Assembly (NCBI GenBank): GCA_038210245.1
Contig: JBBQWW010000006.1
Location: forward strand, 1-64,000
DNA: 64,000 bases
DNA from: Bog-756 sp038210245
GTDB taxonomy: Bacteria > Actinomycetota > Acidimicrobiia > Acidimicrobiales > RAAP-2
Direction: 5' to 3'
Shown here: positions 1 through 8,746 of the stretch, one piece after another
Layout of the letters: the number at the start of each line of letters is the position of its first letter
How positions within the stretch are numbered: position 1 is the stretch's first letter
The notes under the pieces: model-generated
The model's input: the letters and a program-made list of their open reading frames with translations, nothing else
Told to the model about the DNA's origin: nothing
The model's database searches: none
Program-made: the position numbers and the translations under genes

Positions 1-230
1 GTGGGATCGGGCACGGCTCCGGCATGGATCTGACGAGTTTCGAATCCCCATTCGGACATGGCGGTGGTCTCCTCGGAACGGTCCCTCGGCGTCGTTCGCC
101 AGCACGGGTCGGCGCTCTCGGCTTCCAAGCTTGGCAAACCCGAGTGAATTGGTCAACTAGTGCGGGCGGTGGTGGCCGGCGGCAGTGTCCCCCGGGCCGC
201 CAGCAACCGACCCCGACCGTCCCCGCGTCC

Positions 231-265
231 CGGCCGACGGCCGACGGCCGACGGCCGACGGCCGA
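231..265. repeat. Five tandem copies of CGGCCGA
   Basis: Five perfect head-to-tail copies of the 7-mer CGGCCGA. The repeat lies about 25 nt before the TAGGTT hexamer that probably drives the glycosidase gene. A 7-bp unit would shift the frame if the region were translated, which argues against the long open frame being the real N-terminus. Confidence 0.85.
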
Positions 266-289
266 CACCACACCGGCGCCGACCGTCGC

Positions 290-295
290 TAGGTT
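290..295 (+). promoter_or_regulatory. TAGGTT -10-like hexamer for the GH3 gene
   Basis: TAGGTT ends 10 nt before GTG 306; no Shine-Dalgarno precedes GTG 306 or ATG 324. Confidence 0.4.
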
Positions 296-305
296 GGGCG
301 CGCCC

Positions 306-3158
306 GTGCCTCCCACCACCGACATGCCTGCATCCGATGGAAGGGACTCGAGCCCCACCGGCCAGGCCGACGCCGTGGGCCGGCTTTCGCCCGGTCGCCA
401 CCGACGACACGTGGCCCTGGCGGTGGCGCTGGCGGTGGGAATGATCGCGCTCGGTGCCCTGGTGTCATCGACCCCGGTACCCGGCAGCCTGGCCGACGGC
501 GCCTCCGACATCGCATTCGGAGACCACCGCGCCTCACCGCCCCGGATACCGTCGACCACCGCCGAGGTGGGCCGTTGCCCATGGCTGAAGCGCTCCCTCG
601 ACCGGCACACCGCACCGGCGACCCTGGCCGCCGACGTGGTGCGGCGGATGACCGTGCGGGAGAAGTTGGGGGAGATCGTCCTCATCCACGCCGGCCCCTA
701 CGAGAACATCAACGCCGGTGTGCCCCGCCTGTGCATCCCGGCCCTGACCCTCCAGGACGGCCCGCAGGGCCTGGCCTACGGCGACGTGGGCGTCACCCAG
801 CTACCCTCCCCGTTGGGTATCGCCGCCACCTTCGACACCGGAGTGGCCAGGACGTACGGACAGGTGCTGGGGGCCGAGGCCGCCGGCCAGGGCATCGACG
901 TCATCCAGGGACCGACGCTCAACATCGATCGGGTGCCCCAGAGCGGACGCACCTACGAGGGGTTCGGGGAGGACCCGCGACTGGTGGCAGCCATGGGCGT
1001 GGCCGCCACCCGGGGCATCCAGTCGACCGGCACGCTGGCCATGGCCAAGCACTTCGCCGTCTACAACCAGGAGACCGACCGGGGCGTGCTCGACGTCCAG
1101 GTGCCACCGCGGGCGCTCGAGGAACTGTACTTCCCGCCGTTCGAGGCCGCCGTGAGCCAGGCCCACGTATCGGCGGCGATGTGCGCCTACCCTCGACTGA
1201 ACGGCACCTTCCAGTGCCAGGACCCGGGCCTCCTGGGCCAGCTGGGCCGGTGGGGATTCACCGGGATCATCCGCTCCGACCTCGGTTCGGTGCACGACCC
1301 GGTGGTGGCCCTCACCGCCGGAACCGACCTGCTCAAGCCGGCCTCGGTGAACCGGCTCGACCTCCTGGTGGACGAGCACCGCCTGAGCATGGCCACGGTG
1401 GACCGGGCCGTGATCCGGGTGCTGGGCGAGATGTTCACCCACGGCCTGGTGGATCGCCCGGCCTCCGGCACCCCGGCCACCGCCGTCGACTCCGACTCGC
1501 ACACCGACTTCGCCCTGACCGCCGCCGAGCGGTCCGCCGTCCTGCTGAAGGACTCCGGCGGGGCCCTGCCCCTCCAGGCCTCGGCCCACCGGTCGATCGC
1601 CGTGATCGGGGCCGACGCCGCCACCTCGCCGGTCACATCGGGCAACGGAAGCTCCCGGGTGCTCCCCCCCTTCACCTCCTCGCCCCTGGCTGCCATCCGA
1701 CGGCGGGCCGGGAGCGGCACCACGGTGACCTACTCCGGCGGGGGCAGCACCACCGCGCCCCTGCCCCCCATCCCTTCGAGGTACCTGACTCCGGCCTCCG
1801 GCACGGGTCACGGACTCACCCTCACCCTCACCCAGACAGATCCCGACGCCACCGGACCGGTCTCGCTCGGCGCCGTCCAGCCCACCGTCGACGTCTCCCT
1901 CAGCCCCCACCCCACCACCTCCCACCTCCTGCCCACCCTCACCCGACCGGTCGCACCGGTCGACCGCCTCCACAATCCTCTGGGTCAAGGGATCGGCGAG
2001 TTCCCCTTGAGCCGCACCACCGCCGCCGCCCACTCCCATGTGGTGCTCCCGCCGGGATGGTCGGACGTCTCGGCCGCCTGGACCGGCACCCTCACCCCAC
2101 CCCACACCGGCCTCTACACCCTCTCGCTGCAGGGGGTGGGCGCCGCCACTCTGACCCTCGACGGCGTGACGGTGGTGGCCGACCCGCTCAGTCACGCCCT
2201 CGGCCGTTGGGCCCAGACCGTCCCGCTCACCGGAGGCCACCCCTACCGGGTGCACCTGTCGTGGGAGCCCATCGACAACCGGACCCCTTCGGGTGAGACG
2301 GCGGTCACCCCCAGCTACCTGACCCTGGGGTGGGCCTATGTGAGCAACCGGATCCGTGCTGCCGTGGCCGCGGCTCGCCGGGCCGACGTGGCCGTGGTCT
2401 TCGCCGGGGACTTCAACTCGGAGGCCTTCGACCGGCCGTCCCTCTCGCTCCCGGGCGACGAGAACGCCCTCATCACCGCGGTGGCCGCGGCCAATCCACA
2501 TACTGTGGTCGTCCTCAACAGCGGTGGCCCCGTACTCATGCCCTGGCTGGACCGAGTCCAGGCCGTACTGGAGGCCTGGTACCCGGGTGAGCAGGACGGG
2601 GCGGCCATCGCCGCCCTCCTCTACGGGGACGCCGACCCCTCCGGTCGGCTTCCGGTGACCTTCCCCGCCACCGACACCCAGACCGGCGTGAACACCACCT
2701 CCCAATGGCCCGGGGTCGACCTGACCTCGACGTACGCCGAAGGACTCGACGTGGGCTACCGGTACGACCACGCCGCCGGGGTCGTACCGCTGTTCCCGTT
2801 CGGCTACGGCCTGTCCTACACCCGGTTCTCGCTGACCGGGCTCGCCCTGGCCCGCACGGCCGACGGCTTCGCCCTGCGGGTCCGGGTGACGGACACCGGG
2901 ACCCGCTCGGGTGTGGCCGTCCCCCAGGCCTACCTCTCCTATCCCGCCGCGGCCGCCGAGCCCCCCGCCCAGCTGGTGGCCTTCCGACCGGTGAACCTGG
3001 CCCCCCGTCAGTCCCGGACGGTCACCCTCGACGTCCCGGCTACCTCGTTCCGGGTGTATCTGAACGGTGCCTGGACCACCGTGCCGGGAACCTACACTCT
3101 GGCCGTAGGCCCCTCCTCGTCCGACCTGCCGCTGGCCGTCTCGGTGTCCGCTCCCTGA
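306..3158 (+). CDS. Secreted or membrane-anchored GH3 family beta-glycosidase with PA14 insert
   Basis: Family GH3 exo-glycosidase, probably a beta-glucosidase or beta-xylosidase acting outside the membrane. From GTG 306 the protein is about 950 aa. An N-terminal hydrophobic stretch (HVALAVALAVGMIALGAL) looks like a signal peptide or anchor. The GH3 TIM barrel follows, with the substrate-binding motif KHFAVYN near residue 248 and the nucleophile Asp near residue 325 in IIRSDLGSV. The second GH3 domain carries a PA14-type insert (around residues 585-660, YTLSLQGVGAATLTLDG), and a C-terminal Fn3-like domain ends the protein. PA14-containing GH3 enzymes bind oligosaccharides, but the exact substrate cannot be read from sequence. 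The start is uncertain: ATG 324 is the alternative. The 3' end overlaps the convergent pirin gene by 67 nt. Confidence 0.9.
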   Translation: MPPTTDMPASDGRDSSPTGQADAVGRLSPGRHRRHVALAVALAVGMIALGALVSSTPVPGSLADGASDIAFGDHRASPPRIPSTTAEVGRCPWLKRSLDRHTAPATLAADVVRRMTVREKLGEIVLIHAGPYENINAGVPRLCIPALTLQDGPQGLAYGDVGVTQLPSPLGIAATFDTGVARTYGQVLGAEAAGQGIDVIQGPTLNIDRVPQSGRTYEGFGEDPRLVAAMGVAATRGIQSTGTLAMAKHFAVYNQETDRGVLDVQVPPRALEELYFPPFEAAVSQAHVSAAMCAYPRLNGTFQCQDPGLLGQLGRWGFTGIIRSDLGSVHDPVVALTAGTDLLKPASVNRLDLLVDEHRLSMATVDRAVIRVLGEMFTHGLVDRPASGTPATAVDSDSHTDFALTAAERSAVLLKDSGGALPLQASAHRSIAVIGADAATSPVTSGNGSSRVLPPFTSSPLAAIRRRAGSGTTVTYSGGGSTTAPLPPIPSRYLTPASGTGHGLTLTLTQTDPDATGPVSLGAVQPTVDVSLSPHPTTSHLLPTLTRPVAPVDRLHNPLGQGIGEFPLSRTTAAAHSHVVLPPGWSDVSAAWTGTLTPPHTGLYTLSLQGVGAATLTLDGVTVVADPLSHALGRWAQTVPLTGGHPYRVHLSWEPIDNRTPSGETAVTPSYLTLGWAYVSNRIRAAVAAARRADVAVVFAGDFNSEAFDRPSLSLPGDENALITAVAAANPHTVVVLNSGGPVLMPWLDRVQAVLEAWYPGEQDGAAIAALLYGDADPSGRLPVTFPATDTQTGVNTTSQWPGVDLTSTYAEGLDVGYRYDHAAGVVPLFPFGYGLSYTRFSLTGLALARTADGFALRVRVTDTGTRSGVAVPQAYLSYPAAAAEPPAQLVAFRPVNLAPRQSRTVTLDVPATSFRVYLNGAWTTVPGTYTLAVGPSSSDLPLAVSVSAP

Positions 3159-4066
3159 GTGGACCAGGGCACCGCCGGGGCCGGGATCCGGTCCATGGCT
3201 GAGCCGGTCTCCCCGAACCGGTCGGAGCCGATGTTCCACTGGCGTCCGGCCTCGGCCAACTCGTCCCGCGACCGACCCACGAAGTTCCACCACATGGCCA
3301 CCGGCGACTCGACGGGTGGCCCACCGATCAGCAGGAGGCGGCAGGGCCCGCCGGCGATGAGCCCGAGCTCGGCCCGACCGGCGGCCACGTAGGCCATCTC
3401 CCCGGGGCCGATGGCACGACCCTCGAGTTCGACGGCCCCCTCCACCACCACTAGGGCGTGTTCGAAGGACACCGCCAACGGCACCTCCACCGACCCGGGG
3501 TGCAGGCGGAGGTCGACACCGACCAGCGGGGTGTCCGCCCGAGCCGGCGAGACGGTGCCACCCAGCTCACCCACCAGGACGGTGGCCCGTGCCCGGGCCC
3601 ACTCCACCTGAGGTAGGACTGGATGATGCTCGAAGGCCGGGGCCCCGTGCCGGGTGGCCTCGGGTTGGGCCACCCACAGCTGGAGTCCGTGGAGGCCGCC
3701 CCCATGCCCGGCGGTGGGCTCCTCGGCATGGCTGACGCCGTGACCAGCTGTCATCAGGTTGAGCTGGCCGGGGCGGATGGTCTGTTCCGAGCCCAGGCTG
3801 TCGCGGTGCAGGAGCTCTCCCTCGAGCAGCCAGGTCACCGTATGGAGGCCGGTGTGGGGATGGGGCCCGATCCCACCCGGTGCCACGCCGGTAGGGAGGG
3901 GTCCCATGTGGTCGACGAAGCACCAGGCCCCCACGGTGCGGTGTCCGGGTTGCGGTAGGGCCCGGCGGACGTCCATCCCCCCCACCGTCGCACGCCGACT
4001 GGCCCGCACCTCGATGGCGGGAGGGTCGGAGACCGGGCCGGCGTCACCGGGTCGGGCTCCGGTCAT
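3092..4066 (-). CDS. Pirin family cupin protein
   Basis: Pirin-like bicupin, 324 aa; known members act as metal-dependent quercetin dioxygenases or redox-sensing co-regulators. All four metal ligands expected in the N-terminal cupin are visible: the two His of HPHTGLHTVTW, then His and Glu of GHGVSHAEEP. The C-terminal cupin is also present (WWNFVGRSRDE followed by DRFGETGSAMDRIPAP). After the usual end of the family (around IPAPAVPW) there is an extra hydrophilic tail of about 24 residues, and this tail is what overlaps the end of the GH3 gene. It is divergent from the mycothiol-type gene at 4129, with only about 60 nt between the starts. Confidence 0.9.
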   Translation of the reverse strand: MTGARPGDAGPVSDPPAIEVRASRRATVGGMDVRRALPQPGHRTVGAWCFVDHMGPLPTGVAPGGIGPHPHTGLHTVTWLLEGELLHRDSLGSEQTIRPGQLNLMTAGHGVSHAEEPTAGHGGGLHGLQLWVAQPEATRHGAPAFEHHPVLPQVEWARARATVLVGELGGTVSPARADTPLVGVDLRLHPGSVEVPLAVSFEHALVVVEGAVELEGRAIGPGEMAYVAAGRAELGLIAGGPCRLLLIGGPPVESPVAMWWNFVGRSRDELAEAGRQWNIGSDRFGETGSAMDRIPAPAVPWSTQGADTETASGRSDEEGPTARV

Positions 4067-4115
4067 GGTCGATACACCACCCCGTCATGCTAAGCGGCCA
4101 AGGATCGGATCGACC

Positions 4116-4121
4116 TACGCT
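4116..4121 (+). promoter_or_regulatory. TACGCT -10-like hexamer
   Basis: Ends 7 nt before GTG 4129. It supports the GTG as a leaderless start rather than ATG 4087, which lies upstream of this hexamer. Confidence 0.5.
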
Positions 4122-4128
4122 GGGGGCC

Positions 4129-4836
4129 GTGGACACGCTCCTGATGCCGGCGGACGAGTCAGTGGCGGCCTACACGGGGATCCGTACCCGGTTGAGCGAG
4201 GTGCTGGCCGACCTCCCCGACGCACGAGCTGCGGTCATCCCGGTGCCGGCCTGCCCCGGCTGGACCGTCACCGACGCCGTGGCCCACCTCTACGGCGTGG
4301 AGTCCGACATCCTCGAGGGCAACCTGGACGGGGTCGGCACGGGCCCGTGGGCCGACGACCAGGTCCGCCGGTTCGCACCACTGGGACTCCACGGCCTGCT
4401 CGAGCGGTGGAACGAGGTCAGCCCGACGGTGGAGGGCATGGGCAGCGCCTTCCCGGCCCGCAGCGCCGCCCAGTTCGTCTTCGACGCCGGCACTCACGAG
4501 CACGACATACGCGGCGCTCTCGACCGGCCGGGAGGTCGTGACGCCTACAGCGTCAGGGTCGGACTGTCCTTCATCAGCTTCGCCCTCGACGGACTGGTGG
4601 CCGAGGAGCGCCTGCCCGGTATCGAGCTGGACACCCCGGGGTTCCGGGTCGTCCTCGGCGGGTCACCGGCGCCGGTCCGGCTGACCGCGTCGGGCTTCGA
4701 GGTGTTCCGGTCCTTCTCGGGACGCCGTTCGGTGGCCCAGTTCCGGGCCCTGGCCTGGGACGGGGATCCCGGGCCGTACCTCACCTTCTTCGCCGACTCC
4801 CCCCTCCGGCCTCCCGACCACGATCTGGTCGAGTAG
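4129..4836 (+). CDS. Maleylpyruvate isomerase family mycothiol-dependent enzyme
   Basis: A protein of the DinB/MDMPI fold (TIGR03083-type), about 235 aa. Members are four-helix-bundle enzymes that use mycothiol as cosubstrate, but most have no assigned substrate. The N-terminal helix motif PACPGWTVTDAVAHLYG carries the first metal His, and the second signature THEHDIRGALDRP follows near the middle; both are diagnostic. The C-terminal part (residues about 150-235) is a small sterol-carrier-like domain. GTG 4129 is chosen because a TACGCT hexamer sits 7 nt upstream; the frame is open from ATG 4087. The presence of this family fits an organism that makes mycothiol. Confidence 0.8.
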   Translation: MDTLLMPADESVAAYTGIRTRLSEVLADLPDARAAVIPVPACPGWTVTDAVAHLYGVESDILEGNLDGVGTGPWADDQVRRFAPLGLHGLLERWNEVSPTVEGMGSAFPARSAAQFVFDAGTHEHDIRGALDRPGGRDAYSVRVGLSFISFALDGLVAEERLPGIELDTPGFRVVLGGSPAPVRLTASGFEVFRSFSGRRSVAQFRALAWDGDPGPYLTFFADSPLRPPDHDLVE

Positions 4837-4887
4837 CCGACGCCGGCCCGAGACCCAGGGTGCCCCGGCCGAGCCGGGACCGGGCCA

Positions 4888-6594
4888 TCAGACCGGCTTG
4901 CCGCCCGAGCACCAGGCGTTGGACGGCACCCCGGCACACGGGTTGGGCATGGTGGGGATGCCCTTGGGCAACGGATGTATGACCACCCCGGTTCGGACCG
5001 GGTAGGTGGCCCCGGCCGGGCAGGTCCCGAAACCGGAATCGCACAGCACCTGGCCCAGTAGTGGCCCCCCGGTGTTGGCCGCTGCCGTCTTCTTGCCGCA
5101 GGTGGGCTGGGTCTGCTCGAGGTCGGCCGGCACGCTCCCGGTCGGCGCCCGGTTGCCCACGTAGCAGTTCGAGGGCTGGCCGGCGTCGAGGGTGATCTGC
5201 CCGTAGTCGGCGTTGCCGGCGTTCCCGAAGAACCCGTTGTGGGAGAAGGTGTTGTGCAGTAGGGCGTTGTTCATCGGGTCGTAGACACATCCGAATCCGG
5301 GGGTCTCCACTCCTCCCGTTCCCGAGCATGTCTGGTTGAACGAGGGTGTGTCCGAGTCGGGGAACGGCACCATCAGGAATCCCCACGCCCCGTTGTTGGC
5401 GAAGGTGTTGTCCATCACCGTGTCGTTCCGCCCGCCCGACAGCGTCATGCCGGTCCCGGTGGGCCCGGCCGCAGCGTTACCCGCCTGCGGTACGTTGGGA
5501 TTGTTGTTGTCGTGCACGTAGTTGTGCATGAACACCCAGCACGAACGGGTATGGGTGATGGGGCTGATGGCGTTCTTCGGGCAGTTGCCGTTCTGGGGCG
5601 CCGGTGGGTCCCCGCCGATCTGGGTGTTGGTGTCGAACCCGTCCTGGTTGTTGTCGAACTCGGAGTTCTCCACCACGATGGCCCCACCGGAGTTGGTGCC
5701 CGAGTAGCCGAGGGCGTTGTACTCCATCCAGGCGTGGTTGATGGTGATCCCGCACTGCTGCAGGCAGGCACCGACGTACATGCCGGAGTCGTTGAAGTTG
5801 CTGGCGTAGACCTGGTTCCACAGGGCGGGGCCGCGGGAGTTGGACGAGAAGATCCCGTACTGGGCCGCCGTAGCCTCCTGCTGGTCGGCGGTGCCCTGGT
5901 TGCTGAAGTAGGTGCTGGTGGCGGTGAGATAGCTCCCCGAGTAGCCGTGCAGTCCGATGGTGGCGCTGTCGGCCCCACCGTTCCACCAGACCTCGTTGCC
6001 GGAGTCGCCCGACCCGGCCAGGAAGTTGCACGCCGTGAGGTTGTCCACCGAGACGTTGTTGGCCTTCCACACCATGATCCCGTTGCGGCCGACCGGAGTG
6101 CCGTCGGCGCCGGGAGCCCCGAAGTTCTGAGCGGTCGGATCGGCACTGCATGAACCCGGTGCGCCGTACTTGGTGCCGTCCACGATGACCTTCGAGCGGT
6201 TCATGCCCCGGAGGTGGACGTTGGAGGTGGTGACCATGACCCCGCCCATGTCCCCATGGGCCGGATCGGTGCTGACCCCCGACTCGTCGGCGTTCTCGTG
6301 GTAGTCACCCGGGGCGATGAGTATCCAGTCCCCCGGTCTGGCCGCGTCGACCGCCGACTGGATGGTCTTGTACTTCCCGGCGTGCCCGGCGAACGTCCCC
6401 ACCAGCAGCACCGTGCCCCGGCCCTTTTGAGGCACGGCGGCCGACGACGTGGAGGACGAGGTGCAGGCGGCCAACAGGCCGGTGGTCATGACCAGGGCTC
6501 CCCCGGCCGTGGCCAGGCGCCGCCAGACCGTCCGCCGGCCCACCGCCGACCGGTCTCCCCTAGAACCTGTTGCTGCCTTGTGGCCTTCGACCAT
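4888..6594 (-). CDS. Lipoprotein with right-handed parallel beta-helix (pectate-lyase-like) repeats
   Basis: Predicted surface lipoprotein of 568 aa. The start ATG 6594 is well supported: GGGGAGGATCG lies directly upstream. A twin-Arg-like basic stretch (GRRTVWRR) is followed by a hydrophobic segment and the lipobox LLAAC, giving the lipidated Cys at residue 44. A Ser/Thr linker follows. The body begins with YKTIQSAVDAARPGDWILIAPGDY, the usual opening coil of pectin-lyase-fold proteins, and continues with short Asn/Gly-rich beta-helix coils (NVHLRGMNRSKVIVDG and similar). Such proteins bind or cleave polysaccharides; no catalytic residues can be assigned. Eight or more Cys residues after the lipobox suggest disulfides. 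Confidence 0.8.
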   Translation of the reverse strand: MVEGHKAATGSRGDRSAVGRRTVWRRLATAGGALVMTTGLLAACTSSSTSSAAVPQKGRGTVLLVGTFAGHAGKYKTIQSAVDAARPGDWILIAPGDYHENADESGVSTDPAHGDMGGVMVTTSNVHLRGMNRSKVIVDGTKYGAPGSCSADPTAQNFGAPGADGTPVGRNGIMVWKANNVSVDNLTACNFLAGSGDSGNEVWWNGGADSATIGLHGYSGSYLTATSTYFSNQGTADQQEATAAQYGIFSSNSRGPALWNQVYASNFNDSGMYVGACLQQCGITINHAWMEYNALGYSGTNSGGAIVVENSEFDNNQDGFDTNTQIGGDPPAPQNGNCPKNAISPITHTRSCWVFMHNYVHDNNNPNVPQAGNAAAGPTGTGMTLSGGRNDTVMDNTFANNGAWGFLMVPFPDSDTPSFNQTCSGTGGVETPGFGCVYDPMNNALLHNTFSHNGFFGNAGNADYGQITLDAGQPSNCYVGNRAPTGSVPADLEQTQPTCGKKTAAANTGGPLLGQVLCDSGFGTCPAGATYPVRTGVVIHPLPKGIPTMPNPCAGVPSNAWCSGGKPV

Positions 6595-6712
6595 CGATCC
6601 TCCCCAGTTCCATCCGTGCGACCGAGGGCCGACGAACTCATCGTCGGTGATGGTAGCGGCCAGCGCGGTCCGACCCCGGGACCGGTCCGGGACGCCATCG
6701 ACCTCCAACCGG

Positions 6713-6937
6713 CTACCGGCGGACGACCGACACCAGGGTCACCGTGAGGACCACGGCCCCGAGGACCCGCCGCCACGGGTTGACCCCTCGGATGAGCTCA
6801 TCGAGGCTCCAAAAGACGATGGCCCCACTGGCCACGTCGGAGAGGACTCGGGACGCCTGGTGGTGGCCGTCGAGCAGTCGGCCGGCCACCGTGGCCACGG
6901 CGAAGACCACCAGGGCCAGATTGGGGGCCTGGGCCAC
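6713..6937 (-). CDS. Small membrane protein, start unresolved
   Basis: A small protein with at least two hydrophobic segments (APNLALVVFAVATVAG and VLGAVVLTVTLVSVV) separated by a loop containing SLDELIRGVNPWRR. It is not assigned to a named family. GTG 6937 is the first standard start, but the same frame is open and looks coding further upstream (RWWFTSRATGRITVAQ precedes this point), up to a stop near 7092, with no ATG, GTG or TTG in between. The true start may be a CTG, or one base may be missing: a nearby ATG in another frame would give MGDWSHP. It sits divergent to ahcY. Confidence 0.6.
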   Translation of the reverse strand: MAQAPNLALVVFAVATVAGRLLDGHHQASRVLSDVASGAIVFWSLDELIRGVNPWRRVLGAVVLTVTLVSVVRR

Positions 6938-7100
6938 GGTGATCCGGCCCGTGGCGCGGCTGGTGAACCACCACCGGGGCGAGCCCGGTCGGAGGCGCAG
7001 CGGTGACTCGAGTCCCTCGGTGACAGGCTCGCCCTCGGATTGGATGGCTCCAGTCTCCCATCTCCCCAGCTGGGGTCGATCCGGTCCCGTCGGCTACCAT

Positions 7101-7233
7101 GGAGGGGTCGACACTGGGGCGCAGCGACCGCATTGAAGGTGGCCCTCCGCTCCGGACCCGACCAGGACGGGCCCGCATCCCGTGCCACCCAGTCCGGCCT
7201 CCCTACAGGGCCGGCCCCACCGAAGGAGTTCCC
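7101..7233 (+). promoter_or_regulatory. Long leader of ahcY
   Basis: A TACCAT hexamer at 7095-7100 could be the -10 box, giving a 5' UTR of roughly 125 nt. Just before the Shine-Dalgarno there is an inverted repeat CCGGCC ... GGCCGG (about 7195-7215). I could not match it to the SAH or SAM riboswitch consensus sequences. Confidence 0.3.
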
Positions 7234-8679
7234 ATGACCACCACACAGCAAGCCGACTTCAAGGTGGCTGATCTTTCCCTCGCCGAGTTCGGCCGCAAGG
7301 AGATCGAGCTGGCCGAGCACGAGATGCCCGGTCTCATGGCCATGCGCTCCGAGCACGCCGCCGAGCAGCCGCTGGCCGGGGCCCGGATCACCGGCTCCCT
7401 GCACATGACCATTCAGACAGCCGTGCTGATCGAGACCCTCACGGCGCTAGGCGCCGAGGTGCGGTGGGCCAGCTGCAACATCTTCTCCACCCAGGACCAT
7501 GCTGCTGCCGCCGTGGCCGTGGGACCGACCGGAACCGTCGACCGCCCGGCCGGGGTCCCCGTCTTCGCCTGGAAGGGCGAGAGCCTCGAGGAGTACTGCT
7601 GGTGCACGGAGCAGGCCCTCCTGTGGCCCGGCGAGGGCCCGACCATGATCCTCGACGACGGTGGCGACGCCACCCTGTTGGTGCACAAGGGGGTGGAGTT
7701 CGAGAAGGCCGGAGCCGTCCCCGACCCCTCTACGGCCGACTCCGAGGAGTTCGCCGTGGTGCTGTCGGTGCTGACCCGGAGCCTGGCCGAGGACGCCTCG
7801 CGGTGGACCACGGTGGCTAACGGCATCAAGGGGGTCTCCGAGGAGACGACCACCGGCGTGCACCGGCTGAACGAGATGGAGCAGAGCGGGGAGCTCCTCT
7901 TTGCCGCCATCAACGTCAACGACGCCGTGACCAAGTCCAAGTTCGACAACAAGTACGGCTGCCGCCACTCGCTGATCGACGGGATCAACCGGGCCACCGA
8001 CGTCCTCATCGGCGGCAAGGTGGCCGTGGTGTGCGGCTACGGCGACGTGGGCAAGGGCTGCGCCGAGTCACTGCGCGGCCAGGGGGCCCGGGTGGTGGTG
8101 ACCGAGATCGATCCGATCTGTGCGTTGCAGGCAGCCATGGACGGCTACCAGGTGGCCACCCTCGAGGACCTGGTGGGCAGCGCCGACATCTTCGTGACCA
8201 CAACCGGCAACAAGGACGTGATCACCGCCTCCCACATGGAGCAGATGAAGCACCAGGCCATCGTGGGCAACATTGGGCACTTCGACAACGAGATCGACAT
8301 GGCCGGACTGATGAAGATCGAGGGCACGGAGCGGGTCAACATCAAGCCTCAGGTCGACAAGTGGGTCTTCCCCGACGGCCACGCCGTGATCATCCTGTCC
8401 GAGGGCCGGCTGCTCAACCTGGGCAACGCCACCGGTCACCCCAGCTTCGTGATGTCCAACTCCTTCACCAACCAGACCATGGCCCAGATGGAGCTGTACA
8501 ACAACGCCAGTCAGTACGAGAACAAGGTCTACGTGCTGCCCAAGCATCTCGACGAGAAGGTGGCCCGGCTCCATCTTGACGCCCTCGGGGTCCGCCTGAC
8601 CACGCTGTCCAAGGAGCAGGCCGAGTACATCGGGGTCCCGGTCGACGGTCCGTACAAGCCGGACACCTACCGCTACTGA
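7234..8679 (+). CDS. ahcY: S-adenosylhomocysteinase
   Basis: Hydrolyses S-adenosylhomocysteine to adenosine and homocysteine, keeping the methylation cycle running. It is a cytosolic, NAD-dependent tetramer in known family members. The protein is 481 aa from ATG 7234, which has AAGGAG at 7223-7228. Diagnostic features: the substrate-domain motif GARITGSLHMTIQTAVLIE, the NAD-binding glycine motif VVCGYGDVGKG, NKYGCRHSLIDGINRATD, and the C-terminal GPYKPDTYRY whose Lys-Tyr reaches the neighbouring NAD site. Length matches actinobacterial enzymes (about 485-495 aa). It is one of few genes in this window with a classical Shine-Dalgarno and an apparent leader. Confidence 0.97.
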   Translation: MTTTQQADFKVADLSLAEFGRKEIELAEHEMPGLMAMRSEHAAEQPLAGARITGSLHMTIQTAVLIETLTALGAEVRWASCNIFSTQDHAAAAVAVGPTGTVDRPAGVPVFAWKGESLEEYCWCTEQALLWPGEGPTMILDDGGDATLLVHKGVEFEKAGAVPDPSTADSEEFAVVLSVLTRSLAEDASRWTTVANGIKGVSEETTTGVHRLNEMEQSGELLFAAINVNDAVTKSKFDNKYGCRHSLIDGINRATDVLIGGKVAVVCGYGDVGKGCAESLRGQGARVVVTEIDPICALQAAMDGYQVATLEDLVGSADIFVTTTGNKDVITASHMEQMKHQAIVGNIGHFDNEIDMAGLMKIEGTERVNIKPQVDKWVFPDGHAVIILSEGRLLNLGNATGHPSFVMSNSFTNQTMAQMELYNNASQYENKVYVLPKHLDEKVARLHLDALGVRLTTLSKEQAEYIGVPVDGPYKPDTYRY

Positions 8680-8746
8680 GGTTGTCCCCGGGTACGACCC
8701 GATCCGACCGCTACGCCGGCCTCGACCACCCCGGGACGGGGCGCTG

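Larger units (their letters stand above)
1..305. other. 5' region ahead of the GH3 gene, no gene recognised
   Basis: The frame of the downstream glycosidase stays open back to position 24, but the translated stretch is low-complexity and Arg/Pro-rich and does not resemble a signal peptide or a domain, so I treat it as non-coding. It contains the 7-bp tandem repeat at 231-265 and a TAGGTT promoter-like hexamer at 290-295. Confidence 0.5.

Noticed and set aside
30..62. T-loop-like TTCGAAT resembling a tRNA 3' half
   Set aside because: The flanking bases do not form a T-stem, and no acceptor or anticodon arm lies upstream.
801..3293. 830-codon open frame on the minus strand
   Set aside because: Antisense shadow of the GH3 gene; Gly/Arg/His-rich composition with no domain.
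7101..7233. SAH riboswitch upstream of ahcY
   Set aside because: The conserved core sequences of the SAH and SAM-IV classes could not be found by eye; kept only as a leader of unknown type.
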